From Phycisphaerales bacterium AB-hyl4 (lineage in GTDB: Bacteria; Planctomycetota; Phycisphaerae; Phycisphaerales; Phycisphaeraceae): 64,000 nt of DNA. This document shows, one piece after another, positions 36,301 through 44,751 of the stretch. Location: contig JBGUBD010000006.1 in NCBI GenBank assembly GCA_041821185.1, positions 124,001 to 188,000 of the forward strand. The letters are read 5' to 3'. Under the pieces are notes generated by a model, which worked only from the letters and a program-made list of their open reading frames with translations, was not told the origin of the DNA and ran no database searches. A program made the translations under genes and the position numbers. Within the stretch, counting starts at the first letter, position 1. Each line of letters begins with the position of its first letter.

Positions 36301-36660
36301 AACGAAGCGTGGATGATCCTTCACAACCGTTTTGTGATTGAGCACGGGCAGGCCGTGAGCGGGAAAGACGGGAGCTTCGATCATGTGATCCAGGGCAATG
36401 TCTTCGCCATTCGCTCGCCGGTGGGCGCGCCGATCTGGCTGGCGACGCCGGACTGTGTCGGGTGGGAGGTGAAAGACAACGCGTTCTACGGCCTGACCGA
36501 GCCGTTGATCGGCGGCAGCGGTCAGGTCGACGCGGAGGGCAACACGGTTTACGCCGATTTCACCACGCCCGATCGGCCGCAACCGGAAGCGCCGTCGATC
36601 TTTGAATGGCAGCGCGAGCATCAGCCATTGGACCGTGACGCGTTCGGGAAGCGGGATTAG
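33394..36660 (+). CDS. Secreted LamG plus parallel beta-helix protein (cassette C)
   Basis: A 1088-residue exported protein with signal peptide ending GFASPLP. Residues about 28-280 form a LamG-like domain (FTLQGWFRTSADE, FRGLMDNIRVFGD). From about 490 the sequence becomes a pectate-lyase-like right-handed beta-helix, starting with the typical NVTASLQRAIDQLAGEGGG entry and containing many short repeats such as NVGVEDLSIEQ and IRKSHFHGSD. Beta-helix proteins of this size are often polysaccharide lyases, epimerases or sulfated-glycan hydrolases; the catalytic residues could not be assigned. It ends cassette C and its stop codon overlaps by 4 bases the end of the convergent epimerase gene. Confidence 0.72.
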   Translation: MNEPSIRWPIFLLTVAGLAQAGFASPLPEPVLEYRFDAERADEVRSSGQSDAPFKFLDADDQVVELLSDDGAGVTGLPGDCAFDNMAATGMGGVSNRPEEGGRGVVEQADALRDLLSFTLQGWFRTSADEPLNAYARLLKWRQTDRGFSLIASDEGALRMRVNEVTFDSAGLYREADEWVFFAVTYDGTRGDDPVRFYHGTRHRAVEAVDVAGQPLEGPIGVVTQPFTVGNSYAGDRPFRGLMDNIRVFGDRDGNSGALSAEQLETLRQKDTAAGALQGEPRFFKATTESIHIPDDELALFQAHLYGEMTVRFNALSPGEYKVELGNAELHSEEMVRAFDVRANGELVIEGLNLNEQFGFARPAVADFDVQVGDDGQLRIELLEISDHNHPRLSFLRVYDDAGRLVREFTALAEMPDSWVPLSHAGVTPRSLAEPEEAGPPWPGTYRIRPNEHDRLTDADVVGPDGLVYPDWRWAGLEDGIPDKPVTHRLSDFGGEPGGNVTASLQRAIDQLAGEGGGVLLLEAGEYTLDHPVFIGADNIVLRGAGPEQTRIRFRYHAPAGESRLFTSEPGLRYRPHDSDHKLPANALIKALVSQPGLVSLELFVDDQQMRVMGDYARRRGDSWVQLPVAAINSRFGAGEYEVRVVARYEDGQPTVEQTHHVRTSEDEPAGHVYMASYNAQPAAVVVLGQGMTGDQLELAEDAKRGQTQVTLKVEPTFEAGDYLQITAPATDRWNRKVHNTVPQRGGVYRQNQYRVVGVEGRTVYLNQPLRIAFPTVDGSYVQQIKPVRNVGVEDLSIEQTYEVFVNGVSFAYAWESWARNLEIHKAGRHPVHVIDSKHIEVRDAMFDGTWFTGGGAAAYVGFERSYDGLMENITTHDMRHAPNVQWAASGNVIRKSHFHGSDAQWHAGWTSENLYEQNIIESRTGTGGYGFGLFASATATQHGPQGPRNVVYNNDVSSPRTGVWFGGMNEAWMILHNRFVIEHGQAVSGKDGSFDHVIQGNVFAIRSPVGAPIWLATPDCVGWEVKDNAFYGLTEPLIGGSGQVDAEGNTVYADFTTPDRPQPEAPSIFEWQREHQPLDRDAFGKRD

Positions 36661-37466
36661 CTGCTTGCCGACGTTTGGGGTATGTCGCGTGCCGTGAAGC
36701 CGAGTGTTTCGCGGATGCGGCGCACGTCAAACACGCCTCGGCGTTCATTGCCCGGTTGTTCGTAATAAGACAGGTCAACATCGGGCCCGTACCAGGCGCG
36801 AAGCACCTCCGCCGTGGGTCGGTCGGCCCATGCGGTTTCAGCCGACGCATTCATCACGCGAACGCCGGGTTGCTCGGCAGCAGTCAGCGCCGCCTTGAAT
36901 GCGTCCACCGCGTCACGCAGACTCATCCGCGCCAGTTTCGTCAGCGCCCAAGGCCCGGGCGGACCGCCGTGCTCGGTCGGCGGCGGCACGTCGTCTGGGC
37001 GGATCGCCGCCAGCCGAAGGTTGGTGACGTCAATCTGCGGGTTCTGTCGATGGTGATAGCGTGAGACTTCTTCCATGAGATACTTTGAGAAACCATAGCC
37101 GTCGCGGTCATCGCAGGGATGCTCGTCGGCAATAGGAAAGCTGCGCGGACGAAAGTCCGCCGACTGCAAGCCGACCACCGCGATCGAACTGGCAAAGACG
37201 AACCGTCGGCAACCCCAGTCGATCAGGTATCGCATCAGGCAGCGCGTGCCCTCGACATTGACGGCCATCGCGTCATGCTCACTGCAACCGCCGGTCACCG
37301 CGCCGAGGTGAACCACCGCTTCGATCTCATAGCGGTCCAGTTGCCGCAGGTCTTCAAAGCGGGCGAAGTCACCCTGCACCGAGGCGACATCGAGGTCGAC
37401 CCCCCGTCGGCTCATGGCACAAGGGGCCCGATTGAACTGCGCCAACTGTGGCAAGTTGTTACGCAC
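36657..37466 (-). pseudogene. NAD-dependent epimerase/dehydratase, N-terminally damaged
   Basis: A 269-residue extended short-chain dehydrogenase. It keeps VVHLGAVTGG, the FASSIAVVG strand and the catalytic YGFSK (Tyr-x-x-x-Lys). The nucleotide-binding glycine motif expected at the very start is missing: the in-frame upstream sequence reads 'LGATGVRNNLPQL', without the normal GxxGxxG continuation, and the only start is a GTG at 37466. The gene is therefore probably truncated or rearranged at its 5' end. Relatives act on nucleotide sugars or uronates. It is convergent with cassette C and not obviously in an operon. Confidence 0.6.
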
Positions 37467-37760
37467 GCCTGTGGCCCCAAGTGCTTTGAGTGCAGGCAGA
37501 GCGCGGGTGGGAAGAGCAGTTGCTGACGGTTTCGGTCAGGCGGATCGGACGGAGCAGTAGCTGTGTACTGTGCCGGCGCGGAGTCGGTGTCTTATCCGTC
37601 TTGGTGTCTTAGAAAAGTGTCTTACGCCAGCAGATTTTCCACTGCTTCAACAAAACCGATTTTAGCCTCAAACCTATTAAAAACAAAGGTCTGCATGGCA
37701 TCTCGAGCGACGGCGAACGCGTAAAAAGCTGACCCCGTTCGGCTCCACGTTCCACGCAGG
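37467..37760. other. Intergenic region with GTGTCTTA direct repeats
   Basis: About 290 bases with no gene recognised. GTGTCTTA occurs three times in the same direction at 37587-37594, 37604-37611 and 37617-37624. These may be protein-binding sites, for instance arms of a recombinase, or part of a lost mobile element. Both options are inference. Confidence 0.4.
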
Positions 37761-37793
37761 CCGCACTTGAACTCAAGTGCGGCTTTTTTTATT
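37761..37793 (+). terminator. Strong rho-independent terminator without an intact upstream gene
   Basis: CCGCACTT (37761-37768) and AAGTGCGG (37775-37782) form a perfect 8-base stem with a 6-base loop, followed by CTTTTTTTATT. No plus-strand gene ends just upstream. It may belong to a lost gene or to a small RNA ending here. Confidence 0.75.
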
Positions 37794-38432
37794 GACTTAC
37801 ATAAACACATCACCGGTCGCTGCCAGCTTAGCCCCCGGATTTTTTACGATAGAAGCGGGGCGGCCCTTCTGGCCGAGCAGGCAGCCACAGCCGAGAGTAT
37901 CGGGCAGGTCGAACTGGCGGCCTCGCCTTCGGGGCAGCAGCTCTACGTGGCCATGGAAGCCTACGTGGTCGAGCAGCAGGACGTCGGCACCGAGCATGCT
38001 CAACGGGAAGCGGCTCGGACCCGACGGCTGCAATGCGCCGTCGACGATCTGGATCTGGCTCAAGTGAACATGGACGTGCTGCGGCAGATCGTCCGGTATT
38101 GGACGCGTCGGCCTGCAAGCCGCCGGCCCGGAGCCAAGGGTCAGAAAATCGCCCTGCAGACCGTCGAGAGCCAGATCAAGACGTTGCGGCGATTCTGCCG
38201 TTGGCTGCACCGCAGTCCAGCCTGGGCGTGGCGGCTGATCCAGCACCATAATTCGGTCGATAGATGCATCAGCGATACCGCCCTCAAGACCTCGGCGAGC
38301 GGTGGTCCTGCCGCAGAACCAAGTGGGGAAACGATGACGCGAATTGGTAGACCCCAACACCGTTGGCACTACTTCGCTCCACTCACGCATTCCTGGTGCT
38401 CGGGGCGGCTTGGTGGTTTGGAAGCAGGTTGA
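37767..38432 (+). pseudogene. Tyrosine-recombinase (integrase) N-terminal fragment
   Basis: The open frame has no ordinary start. Residues matching 37932-38231 (QLYVAMEAYVVEQQ ... TLRRFCRWLHR) look like the SAM-like core-binding domain of planctomycete site-specific integrases, which have an LxxLxxxxxDxMLRYWxxRP pattern and a K-x-x-x-RF-x-K/R-WLH helix. The catalytic domain with R-H-R-Y is absent; the frame instead runs into the convergent aldolase gene. It is therefore a decayed integrase, consistent with an old genomic-island boundary. Confidence 0.5.
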
Positions 38433-39238
38433 TCGGCAAGGTGTTCGCACAATCGACTCTCAAACGAAAAGGACAAGCTCGCATAGGTGCTTTGCAATTG
38501 GCGCATGCACTGGCCGAGCATGTCCATATCGTTGGCGGGCACGATCATCGCGGCCCCCAACTCCAGCAGCATCTGGCTGTGCTCCACCCCGAAGCTCACC
38601 GTGCCCCAGCGTCGACCGGTATCGGCGGCGGCCTCAGCGACGCGGGCCACCGCTTGGTCGACTTTCGCGTGACGCACCTGCCCCGGTACGCCGGTGAGAA
38701 CGGAATAGTCGCCGGGGCCGAAAAACAGCAGGTCCACGCCGTCGACGGCGGCGATTGCTTCCGCGCGATCCACCGCCGCCGGGCTTTCAAGTTGAATGGC
38801 GATGAATGTCTGGGCGTTGGCCTGCTGGATGTAAAGCTCGATCGGCATCGAGCCGTAGGGCACATCCGGCCCGCCGCCGCCCAGGCCCCGCTCGCCCAAG
38901 GGGGCAAACTTGCTCCAGCGCACCACCTCTCTCGCCTCCACCTCATCGTCACAACGCGGGTACATGATGCCGTTGGCCCCGGCTTCCAGCAGTCGGCCGA
39001 GACGCATGAACTCGCCCTTGGCCGGCCGGGCCATGATGTCGCTGACACCGAGCCGGGCTGCCCGCATCAGGCCCTCGGCGGTCTGCACGCTGTGGGCGTG
39101 ATGCTCCAGATCCATCCAGATCACATCGAAGCCCATCAGCGACACCAGTTCGTAGATGCTGGCGTCGGTCGAGTGCACCGCTACGCCCAGGCACGGCAGC
39201 CCTTGCGCCCACTTGTAAATGACCCGACTGCTTCGCAT
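38369..39238 (-). CDS. HpcH/HpaI-family aldolase
   Basis: A 289-residue class II pyruvate aldolase. Recognisable are FDVIWMDLEH (a substrate-site Asp-Leu-Glu), GANGIMYPRCDD, QLESPAAV with the metal-binding Glu, and VDLLFFGPGDYS with the metal-binding Asp. GGAG lies 8 bases before the ATG at 39238, which is preferred to a GTG at 39247. Family members cleave 2-keto-3-deoxy sugar acids or 4-hydroxy-2-oxo acids to pyruvate plus an aldehyde in the cytoplasm. It follows the PhyH gene by 40 bases on the same strand. It overlaps the integrase relic on the other strand. Confidence 0.85.
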   Translation of the reverse strand: MRSSRVIYKWAQGLPCLGVAVHSTDASIYELVSLMGFDVIWMDLEHHAHSVQTAEGLMRAARLGVSDIMARPAKGEFMRLGRLLEAGANGIMYPRCDDEVEAREVVRWSKFAPLGERGLGGGGPDVPYGSMPIELYIQQANAQTFIAIQLESPAAVDRAEAIAAVDGVDLLFFGPGDYSVLTGVPGQVRHAKVDQAVARVAEAAADTGRRWGTVSFGVEHSQMLLELGAAMIVPANDMDMLGQCMRQLQSTYASLSFSFESRLCEHLADQPASKPPSRPEHQECVSGAK

Positions 39239-39278
39239 CGCTCTCACTCCATAACAACCGCTACACGCTAAACGACGC

Positions 39279-40001
39279 TCACGTTGCTGGGCCGCCCAGG
39301 GCGTACTGCCCTTTAAGCTGTGAATCTACCTTGGCATGCTCGGCACGAAAGACCATCAGCAGCCCGCAACGCGACTGGTCAGTGGTGTTGGGCGCGCTGT
39401 AGTGAATGCTCTGGCAATGGTGCATCAGCGCATCGCCCGGCTCCAGCGTCCCGACAAACGGATCGCTGTCGTCGTATGGCGCATCGAGCCCCATCGAGTT
39501 GCCCGCCACCCCCGAGGGTTTGTGCGGCAGCATCCCCAGCTTGTGCGAGCCACGCACGTACGACACCGGCCCATTGGCCAACGTCACCGGGTCCACCGCC
39601 ACCCACACCGTCAACACGTCTGGCGGCGTACGGCAGAAGTAGGCGTTGTCCTGGTGCGCCGGTACGCCCGAACCGGTCTTCGCCGGTTTGTTGAATGTCT
39701 CAACCGCCATCAGCACCGGCTCGCCCTGCACCAGCTCGCGGACGAGTTCAAGCAGTTGCGCATCATCAGCCAAGTCGCTGAAAAACGCATCGTGCTGCTC
39801 CATCCGCCAGAGGTTGCGCACGCTCTGGCCGTCGGCTTCAAACGTCACATCCGACGCTGGCAGCGTGGGGGCGATCTGCTTGCTGTAGCGATCCAGCGCC
39901 TGGCGAATCCCGGCCATGCGATCAGCGTCAAACAGCTTTCGCACGCGGATGACACCTTCCGCTTGATACGTTTCGACGAGTTCCTGGCAATCCTGAGGCA
40001 T
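39279..40001 (-). CDS. Phytanoyl-CoA-dioxygenase-family oxygenase
   Basis: A 240-residue Fe(II)/2-oxoglutarate-dependent oxygenase. His116 and Asp118 (AHQDNAYF) and His200 (CQSIHYSAPN) give the facial iron triad; Arg211 is the likely 2-oxoglutarate anchor. AAGGA precedes the ATG. It is the first gene of a two-gene unit with the HpaI aldolase and is divergent from the AraC regulator at 40111. PhyH-family enzymes in planctomycetes are numerous and mostly of unknown substrate; hydroxylation of a small molecule is as far as sequence allows. Confidence 0.85.
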   Translation of the reverse strand: MPQDCQELVETYQAEGVIRVRKLFDADRMAGIRQALDRYSKQIAPTLPASDVTFEADGQSVRNLWRMEQHDAFFSDLADDAQLLELVRELVQGEPVLMAVETFNKPAKTGSGVPAHQDNAYFCRTPPDVLTVWVAVDPVTLANGPVSYVRGSHKLGMLPHKPSGVAGNSMGLDAPYDDSDPFVGTLEPGDALMHHCQSIHYSAPNTTDQSRCGLLMVFRAEHAKVDSQLKGQYALGGPAT

Positions 40002-40110
40002 GGTGCGTCCTTGTCAAATGTGGTGGAGCGATGCAATTACGAAGTTCATTATCCCGCTTTTAAAAACCATCGCTATTGTCATTTCCTGCGGTTTATTGTC
40101 AGATAGGGGC

Positions 40111-40908
40111 ATGATCGGCTTCTTTGACCACGGTTGGGGTACGTTCACGCCCCGTCGGCCGATTCCCTCCTGCCGGTGGGATCGCTTCGATCTGCTGTGC
40201 GTCCATGGCGGGCAGTTGCAGTTGCGCTTCGAGGACCAGGGCACGCTTCGCCTTGCTGTCGGCGCGGGGGTATTGATCTATCCTTTTACGCGCTTCGCAG
40301 GCGAGCCGATCACCCCGCAATGCCGGGTGTCGGTGCAGCATTTTGCGATCGAGGATTCGGCCGAGGATTTGCCGGGCGTGCTGCAACGACTGGTGCATCG
40401 GCGCAGCGGGTACGAGCCGGTGCGGCTTCGTCCGCACGCCCAGGTGCGAGGCGACATCCATCGTGCCCTGACGCTCGCCTTTGAGCCACAGACGCAGGCG
40501 GTGCATGAGATGCGTGTGGCGTGGTTGACGCTGATCCTCAGCCAGTTGAAAACGGTCGAATCGCAGGCGCTGCCCGCCCAGCCGCAGGCGTGGGACGCGC
40601 TGGATGCCTGGCTACGTCAGCACGTCACCGAGCCGATCACCGTCGAAGCGATGGCCCGCCAGATGGACCTGAGCCCCGGGCATTTCAGCCACCGCTTCCG
40701 CGCGGTGTTCGGCGTCTCGCCCGGCCGACATGTGCAACGCTTGCGCCTGCAGGAGGCCCAGCGCCTCTTGCGCGAAACGGCGTGGCCGATCAAAACGATC
40801 GCTCACAAGTTGCACTACAGCGATCTGGCCAACTTCTATCGCGCCTTTGGCAAAGCGGTCGGTGTGACGCCGGCACGCTATCGGCAACGATTCATCTTGC
40901 GAGGATGA
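40111..40908 (+). CDS. AraC-family transcriptional regulator
   Basis: A 265-residue regulator with an N-terminal cupin-like sensor (residues about 10-100, rich in beta strands) and a C-terminal AraC domain (about 165-262: ITVEAMARQMDLSPGHFSHRF and SDLANFYRAFGKAVGVTPARY, both quoted in part). The ATG at 40111 is chosen for its AGGGG site and because the conserved sensor begins there. It is divergent from the PhyH-HpaI pair with 109 bases between, so it probably activates them. Confidence 0.82.
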   Translation: MIGFFDHGWGTFTPRRPIPSCRWDRFDLLCVHGGQLQLRFEDQGTLRLAVGAGVLIYPFTRFAGEPITPQCRVSVQHFAIEDSAEDLPGVLQRLVHRRSGYEPVRLRPHAQVRGDIHRALTLAFEPQTQAVHEMRVAWLTLILSQLKTVESQALPAQPQAWDALDAWLRQHVTEPITVEAMARQMDLSPGHFSHRFRAVFGVSPGRHVQRLRLQEAQRLLRETAWPIKTIAHKLHYSDLANFYRAFGKAVGVTPARYRQRFILRG

Positions 40909-40959
40909 GTTGGAGTTTTCTCTACACCAATAACCTTTCTGGCCTTTATGGAGGACACT

Positions 40960-42081
40960 TCAGGGCAGCAACCACGATTCGGTGAAACGGTTTACATAGA
41001 TGCTGTGCGGTGAGTACAGGCTCATGTCATCGTTGCTGTAGCCATAATAGGCACAGATGATCGCGCCATCCGAGACTTGCGTTGCAACGGGATAGCCCAA
41101 ATCATAATGGCCGGGGCAAAACGTTCGCAGCGTACGCAGAGTTGACATATCCCAACTCTTGCCATCGTCACGACTCAATACAGCCCGAATGCTGTACGGT
41201 TCACGACGATGGCCGTACACCATCAGAATGTTGCCGCTCTGAAGACGCAGCAAATGCGGAGGGTGGCCCCAGATGGGCAGTTGCTCCGGCTTTGACCATT
41301 GCCTCCCGCCATCTGACGATCTGGACTGGTACAGAAAATACCCGTAGCCCCTGCTGGCATCTTCCGGCCGTTGCTCGGCAGGCGTATCACCCCAATCCGT
41401 CCGGAGCACCGCCAGGAGTTCACCGTTCGCCACGGGCAGGATCGCGGTTTCGGAGAAGGTGAAGAGGTTGTTGTTCTGAATACCCGACAGGTATCGCCAG
41501 GTCACCCCCTGGTCCTGGCTGGTCAGGAACATCACGGTGCCGCTCTGTCCCGGCGGTTTCGCCTTGTCGCGAAGCATGTAACATGCCGCGACGATGTCAC
41601 CGCTCGGCAGCCTCGTCATGCCGAAGGGTAAAGCGTGGTCGTAAGGCCCAAGATCGTCAATCGGATGCTGCTGGGATGGATCGGCGTTTTTCACATGATA
41701 GGGTCGCGTCCCTATTCGACCGTGCTCGATGATCGCCTTCATCGGTCGGTCTTGGGAAAACGTCAGTGAGACCGTACCACCGTCAGTCCGTGGAGCGCTT
41801 CCATAGCTGATGTCGAGTACTTTTCCCAACGCCGGGCAGGTCTTGTGCGCGGACCATGTCCTGCCGTCGTCACGCGACTCGAGATAACGGAGCTGGCATA
41901 CGGGCTGATGGTGCGGATGCAGGTCTTTTTCCTTGAGACCTTCAAGCAACTGCATCTGGAATACGATTACCAGAGACTGATCCGTCCGCACCAGTTGGGG
42001 GAAGCTCGCATACTCACCGGGAGCTTCATAGGCGACGATACATTCTGTTGGCGCGAGATCGACTTGATGGTCTGTAACCAT
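40960..42081 (-). CDS. Sialidase/neuraminidase-family (BNR repeat) protein
   Basis: A 373-residue six-bladed-propeller protein with four clear Asp-box repeats (SRDDGRTW near 69-76, SQDQGVTW, SSDGGRQW, SRDDGKSW). No signal peptide is evident, so it is either cytoplasmic or exported by another route. The family includes exo-sialidases, but many planctomycete members have unknown glycosidase or binding roles; the Arg triad and Tyr nucleophile could not be placed. AAGGAG lies about 10 bases before the ATG. It is the neighbour of cassette D, convergent with the AraC gene. Confidence 0.75.
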   Translation of the reverse strand: MVTDHQVDLAPTECIVAYEAPGEYASFPQLVRTDQSLVIVFQMQLLEGLKEKDLHPHHQPVCQLRYLESRDDGRTWSAHKTCPALGKVLDISYGSAPRTDGGTVSLTFSQDRPMKAIIEHGRIGTRPYHVKNADPSQQHPIDDLGPYDHALPFGMTRLPSGDIVAACYMLRDKAKPPGQSGTVMFLTSQDQGVTWRYLSGIQNNNLFTFSETAILPVANGELLAVLRTDWGDTPAEQRPEDASRGYGYFLYQSRSSDGGRQWSKPEQLPIWGHPPHLLRLQSGNILMVYGHRREPYSIRAVLSRDDGKSWDMSTLRTLRTFCPGHYDLGYPVATQVSDGAIICAYYGYSNDDMSLYSPHSIYVNRFTESWLLP

Positions 42082-42199
42082 ATCCGAACGACTCCTTGAC
42101 CCGTGGAGGTCTAGATGGCCGGCATGACGTTACCGCTGCAAACAGGTGGCCGGCTCCCACGTGTGAGACCAGTGTTATGGCCGGGTACGTGCTGGAGGA

Positions 42200-44617
42200 T
42201 TATTCCACTGTTTTCCCAGGCACAATCAGAATGCGATCCAAATAGCCAAAGCCACCTGTGGCTTCGGTTGGCTCGAATTTAAATCGCATTTCTGCCCACA
42301 CATCGACTTTCTGATGATCGCGACGCTGCATGCCAGGCAGATCTGCTGAAGTCTGAAGGAACCAATCGATGGGAAGTGCGAGGAATAGTACGGAGCTATC
42401 TGAAAGTGTTAAGTCTTTTGCGATTCGATAGAAACCTGAATTTGTCGAATCAACGTCGCGAGCACGAAAAGGTTCGCCTCTCTCAGTAACGTTTTGGAGC
42501 GGCATTTTTGAAACGTCCCAGAGCCCTGCAGTCAACAATGAAGTGTCATCTTGAATGCTCGCAGGAAGTGGCCAACGCATCGTCACTCCCATGACGGCTT
42601 GATCATCCTCAATCAACGTGGCACCGCCGCCATAGCTTTGCAACAAGGTAGGGGCAAGCTCACGAACTTCACCACCGGCCAAGTCGAACCTATCCGGGCA
42701 TGGCCAATCTGTACGCAAGGCGGCGACAAGATCAATCTGATTCACTCTTTGAGTAATCTGCGTTTGCACAGGTGCGGTGTCTGGCGCTCTGGCGGCGAAG
42801 ATATCACGAACCGTCTGCTTCATGCGCTCGGCCACAACATGGCGATCAATCGGCCAAGCGGATGCTTCATGACCTTTCGCTTGCCATTCGCGGATGATGA
42901 ACGGATGACGAAGCAGGGTCGCCCAATCCAGCGATAATCTCGCATGGCGTACACGTTTTAAAAGCTCGGGAGAATCACTGACTGCGGCCTCGGCCTGGTC
43001 GAAACGCTTTTGCGCATCCAAGATGAATGTGGAATTCAGGTAATGATACGTCGGGCCATGGAATCTGGTTAGCCAGGTATATCCCATTGTGTGACGTTGA
43101 CTCGCGTTATGTAGCGATTGGCGGTATTCGAGGATGTACTGGCCGGCAGGGCCGTAGTAACCGTCCGTATAAACCGCCATAAGTGCTTGGGCATCACGCG
43201 ACGGGTCCTCCATCAGTTTGGCCATCAACCAGAATTTGAAATCCCCCATGTCACCCGTAAGTGTCGCCTGGGGGGCTTCAAACTGAACCATGATCCCTTC
43301 AGCGCCCACCTCTTGAAAAGTGCGATAGTTCTCCGCGTAGGTAAATTCGATAGGCAGTGGCAGCTCAAACCCAGTCGCAAATGTGTACCCATACAACCAC
43401 AGGCGTAGATGATCGGTCCGTTGTGACCAGGCTCGCAGCTTTTCGTAGGATAGACGATTGATCGGATGCGTGATTGAATGACTAATGCGGGTGTGGGTGT
43501 CTGCTAATGTGACGACAACATTGGGCGCCGCGTTCATCGACCGCGGCGGCGTTTCGGTGTCCATGTACGCCAACGTTTCGATCCGGACGTCGGGATATTC
43601 GGCGGCGATCTTCGTGCCGATCGTGTTCACGAAGTCCAGCAGCACCGCCGACTCGGCGCCCTGTTCCTGTCGTAGCTTCACCGCCGCCGGCGAGGTCGAC
43701 TGCGTGACGTATTTGTCGGCTTTTGAGACGTGATACAGCAACGGCGGCCGGGCTCCCGCCTCCTCGGCGCGCCGCCGATCCGTGGCGATCAGATCGCGTA
43801 GCTGGTCCGCCACGAACTGGCGCAACCCCGGGTTCATCAGTTCGGCGACGCCTGGGTCGGGCGTGCCATCGGCTCGCTGCGAGAAGAACTCTGGCCGATC
43901 CTGCGGCGTCGCCCGGCTGAACAGCAGGTGGTTAAGCGTGTGCGCCACCCAGGGACGGGGATAGGCAATCAATCCGCCATCAACCCCATAGCGCGACTCA
44001 ATGGGAACCGGGCCCATGCTGTTGAGTCGGTTCCGCGTCACAAACGCGCCGCCGTCGGTGAGGGCAAACGGGCTGGTCGCAGACATCACCGAGTTGATCG
44101 CGCGATAGCTGAAAGCCGGCTCTCCTTGGCGGTCGATTTCCTCGATTTCGATCCGCTCACGGGCAACCAGATGCTTTTCCCATGGCGTCCACCACCGTAC
44201 ACCCAAGTCATCCTCGAGCAGGTGATACACCGCGTACAGCACGCCGCGCGGCCCGCCGCCAGTGAGGACGAGGTCGGGCCCGACGGTCCTGATTCGCCAC
44301 GCTTCCTCGTTGAGTCCTTCCAGCAGGCCTTTTTCTGTCGCCAGCCGGGTCGAACCAACGTGGATGCCCGGCTCCTCCGCAGGGTGGGCTGCTTCGGGAA
44401 CGACCGGGAATTCGACGCCGACCATCCCACCCAAGTGCGAGGCCAGTTCGTTCGCTGCGGTCAACTCTGCCTCCGACGCATCGTCGGCAACGATGATCGG
44501 TCTCGCTCCGATCGCCGGGTCGTACAGCACGTGCTGCCCGCAGACCTTCGGCGTCAGGGCGGAAAGCGACACGGCTACAACGGCCAGAGCGAGTAGCGGA
44601 TGAAAAAAGGCAGGCAT
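42200..44617 (-). CDS. Secreted DUF4838 protein (cassette D)
   Basis: An 805-residue exported protein. AGGAGA lies 9 bases before the ATG at 44617, which begins a good signal peptide (MPAFFHPLLALAVVAVSLSA); upstream in-frame ATGs to 44740 would mask it and are less likely. The GH67N-like N-terminal domain (LYAVYHLLEDDLGVRWWTPW) and the DUF4838 core are clear. The paired-cysteine motif seen in cassette B copies is not found here, so this is a separate subgroup. It lies 134 bases downstream of its GntR regulator on the minus strand. Confidence 0.72.
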   Translation of the reverse strand: MPAFFHPLLALAVVAVSLSALTPKVCGQHVLYDPAIGARPIIVADDASEAELTAANELASHLGGMVGVEFPVVPEAAHPAEEPGIHVGSTRLATEKGLLEGLNEEAWRIRTVGPDLVLTGGGPRGVLYAVYHLLEDDLGVRWWTPWEKHLVARERIEIEEIDRQGEPAFSYRAINSVMSATSPFALTDGGAFVTRNRLNSMGPVPIESRYGVDGGLIAYPRPWVAHTLNHLLFSRATPQDRPEFFSQRADGTPDPGVAELMNPGLRQFVADQLRDLIATDRRRAEEAGARPPLLYHVSKADKYVTQSTSPAAVKLRQEQGAESAVLLDFVNTIGTKIAAEYPDVRIETLAYMDTETPPRSMNAAPNVVVTLADTHTRISHSITHPINRLSYEKLRAWSQRTDHLRLWLYGYTFATGFELPLPIEFTYAENYRTFQEVGAEGIMVQFEAPQATLTGDMGDFKFWLMAKLMEDPSRDAQALMAVYTDGYYGPAGQYILEYRQSLHNASQRHTMGYTWLTRFHGPTYHYLNSTFILDAQKRFDQAEAAVSDSPELLKRVRHARLSLDWATLLRHPFIIREWQAKGHEASAWPIDRHVVAERMKQTVRDIFAARAPDTAPVQTQITQRVNQIDLVAALRTDWPCPDRFDLAGGEVRELAPTLLQSYGGGATLIEDDQAVMGVTMRWPLPASIQDDTSLLTAGLWDVSKMPLQNVTERGEPFRARDVDSTNSGFYRIAKDLTLSDSSVLFLALPIDWFLQTSADLPGMQRRDHQKVDVWAEMRFKFEPTEATGGFGYLDRILIVPGKTVE

Positions 44618-44751
44618 CAATGGGCGTCTCCTGTGCATAGACCGCGACGCCACTGCCCCGGGAGGCATTGGATCGCGACAGAAACCGAACATGGCCGCAA
44701 GGCCAGCAATAGTCGTGCGATTCATACCATGCCCCTTCAAGTAAGAGCGGG

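Noticed and set aside
37715..37760. Possible 3' end of a tRNA gene before the orphan terminator
   Set aside because: A GTTCGGCTCC stretch resembles a T-loop, but the T-stem does not pair and no anticodon or D arm could be built.
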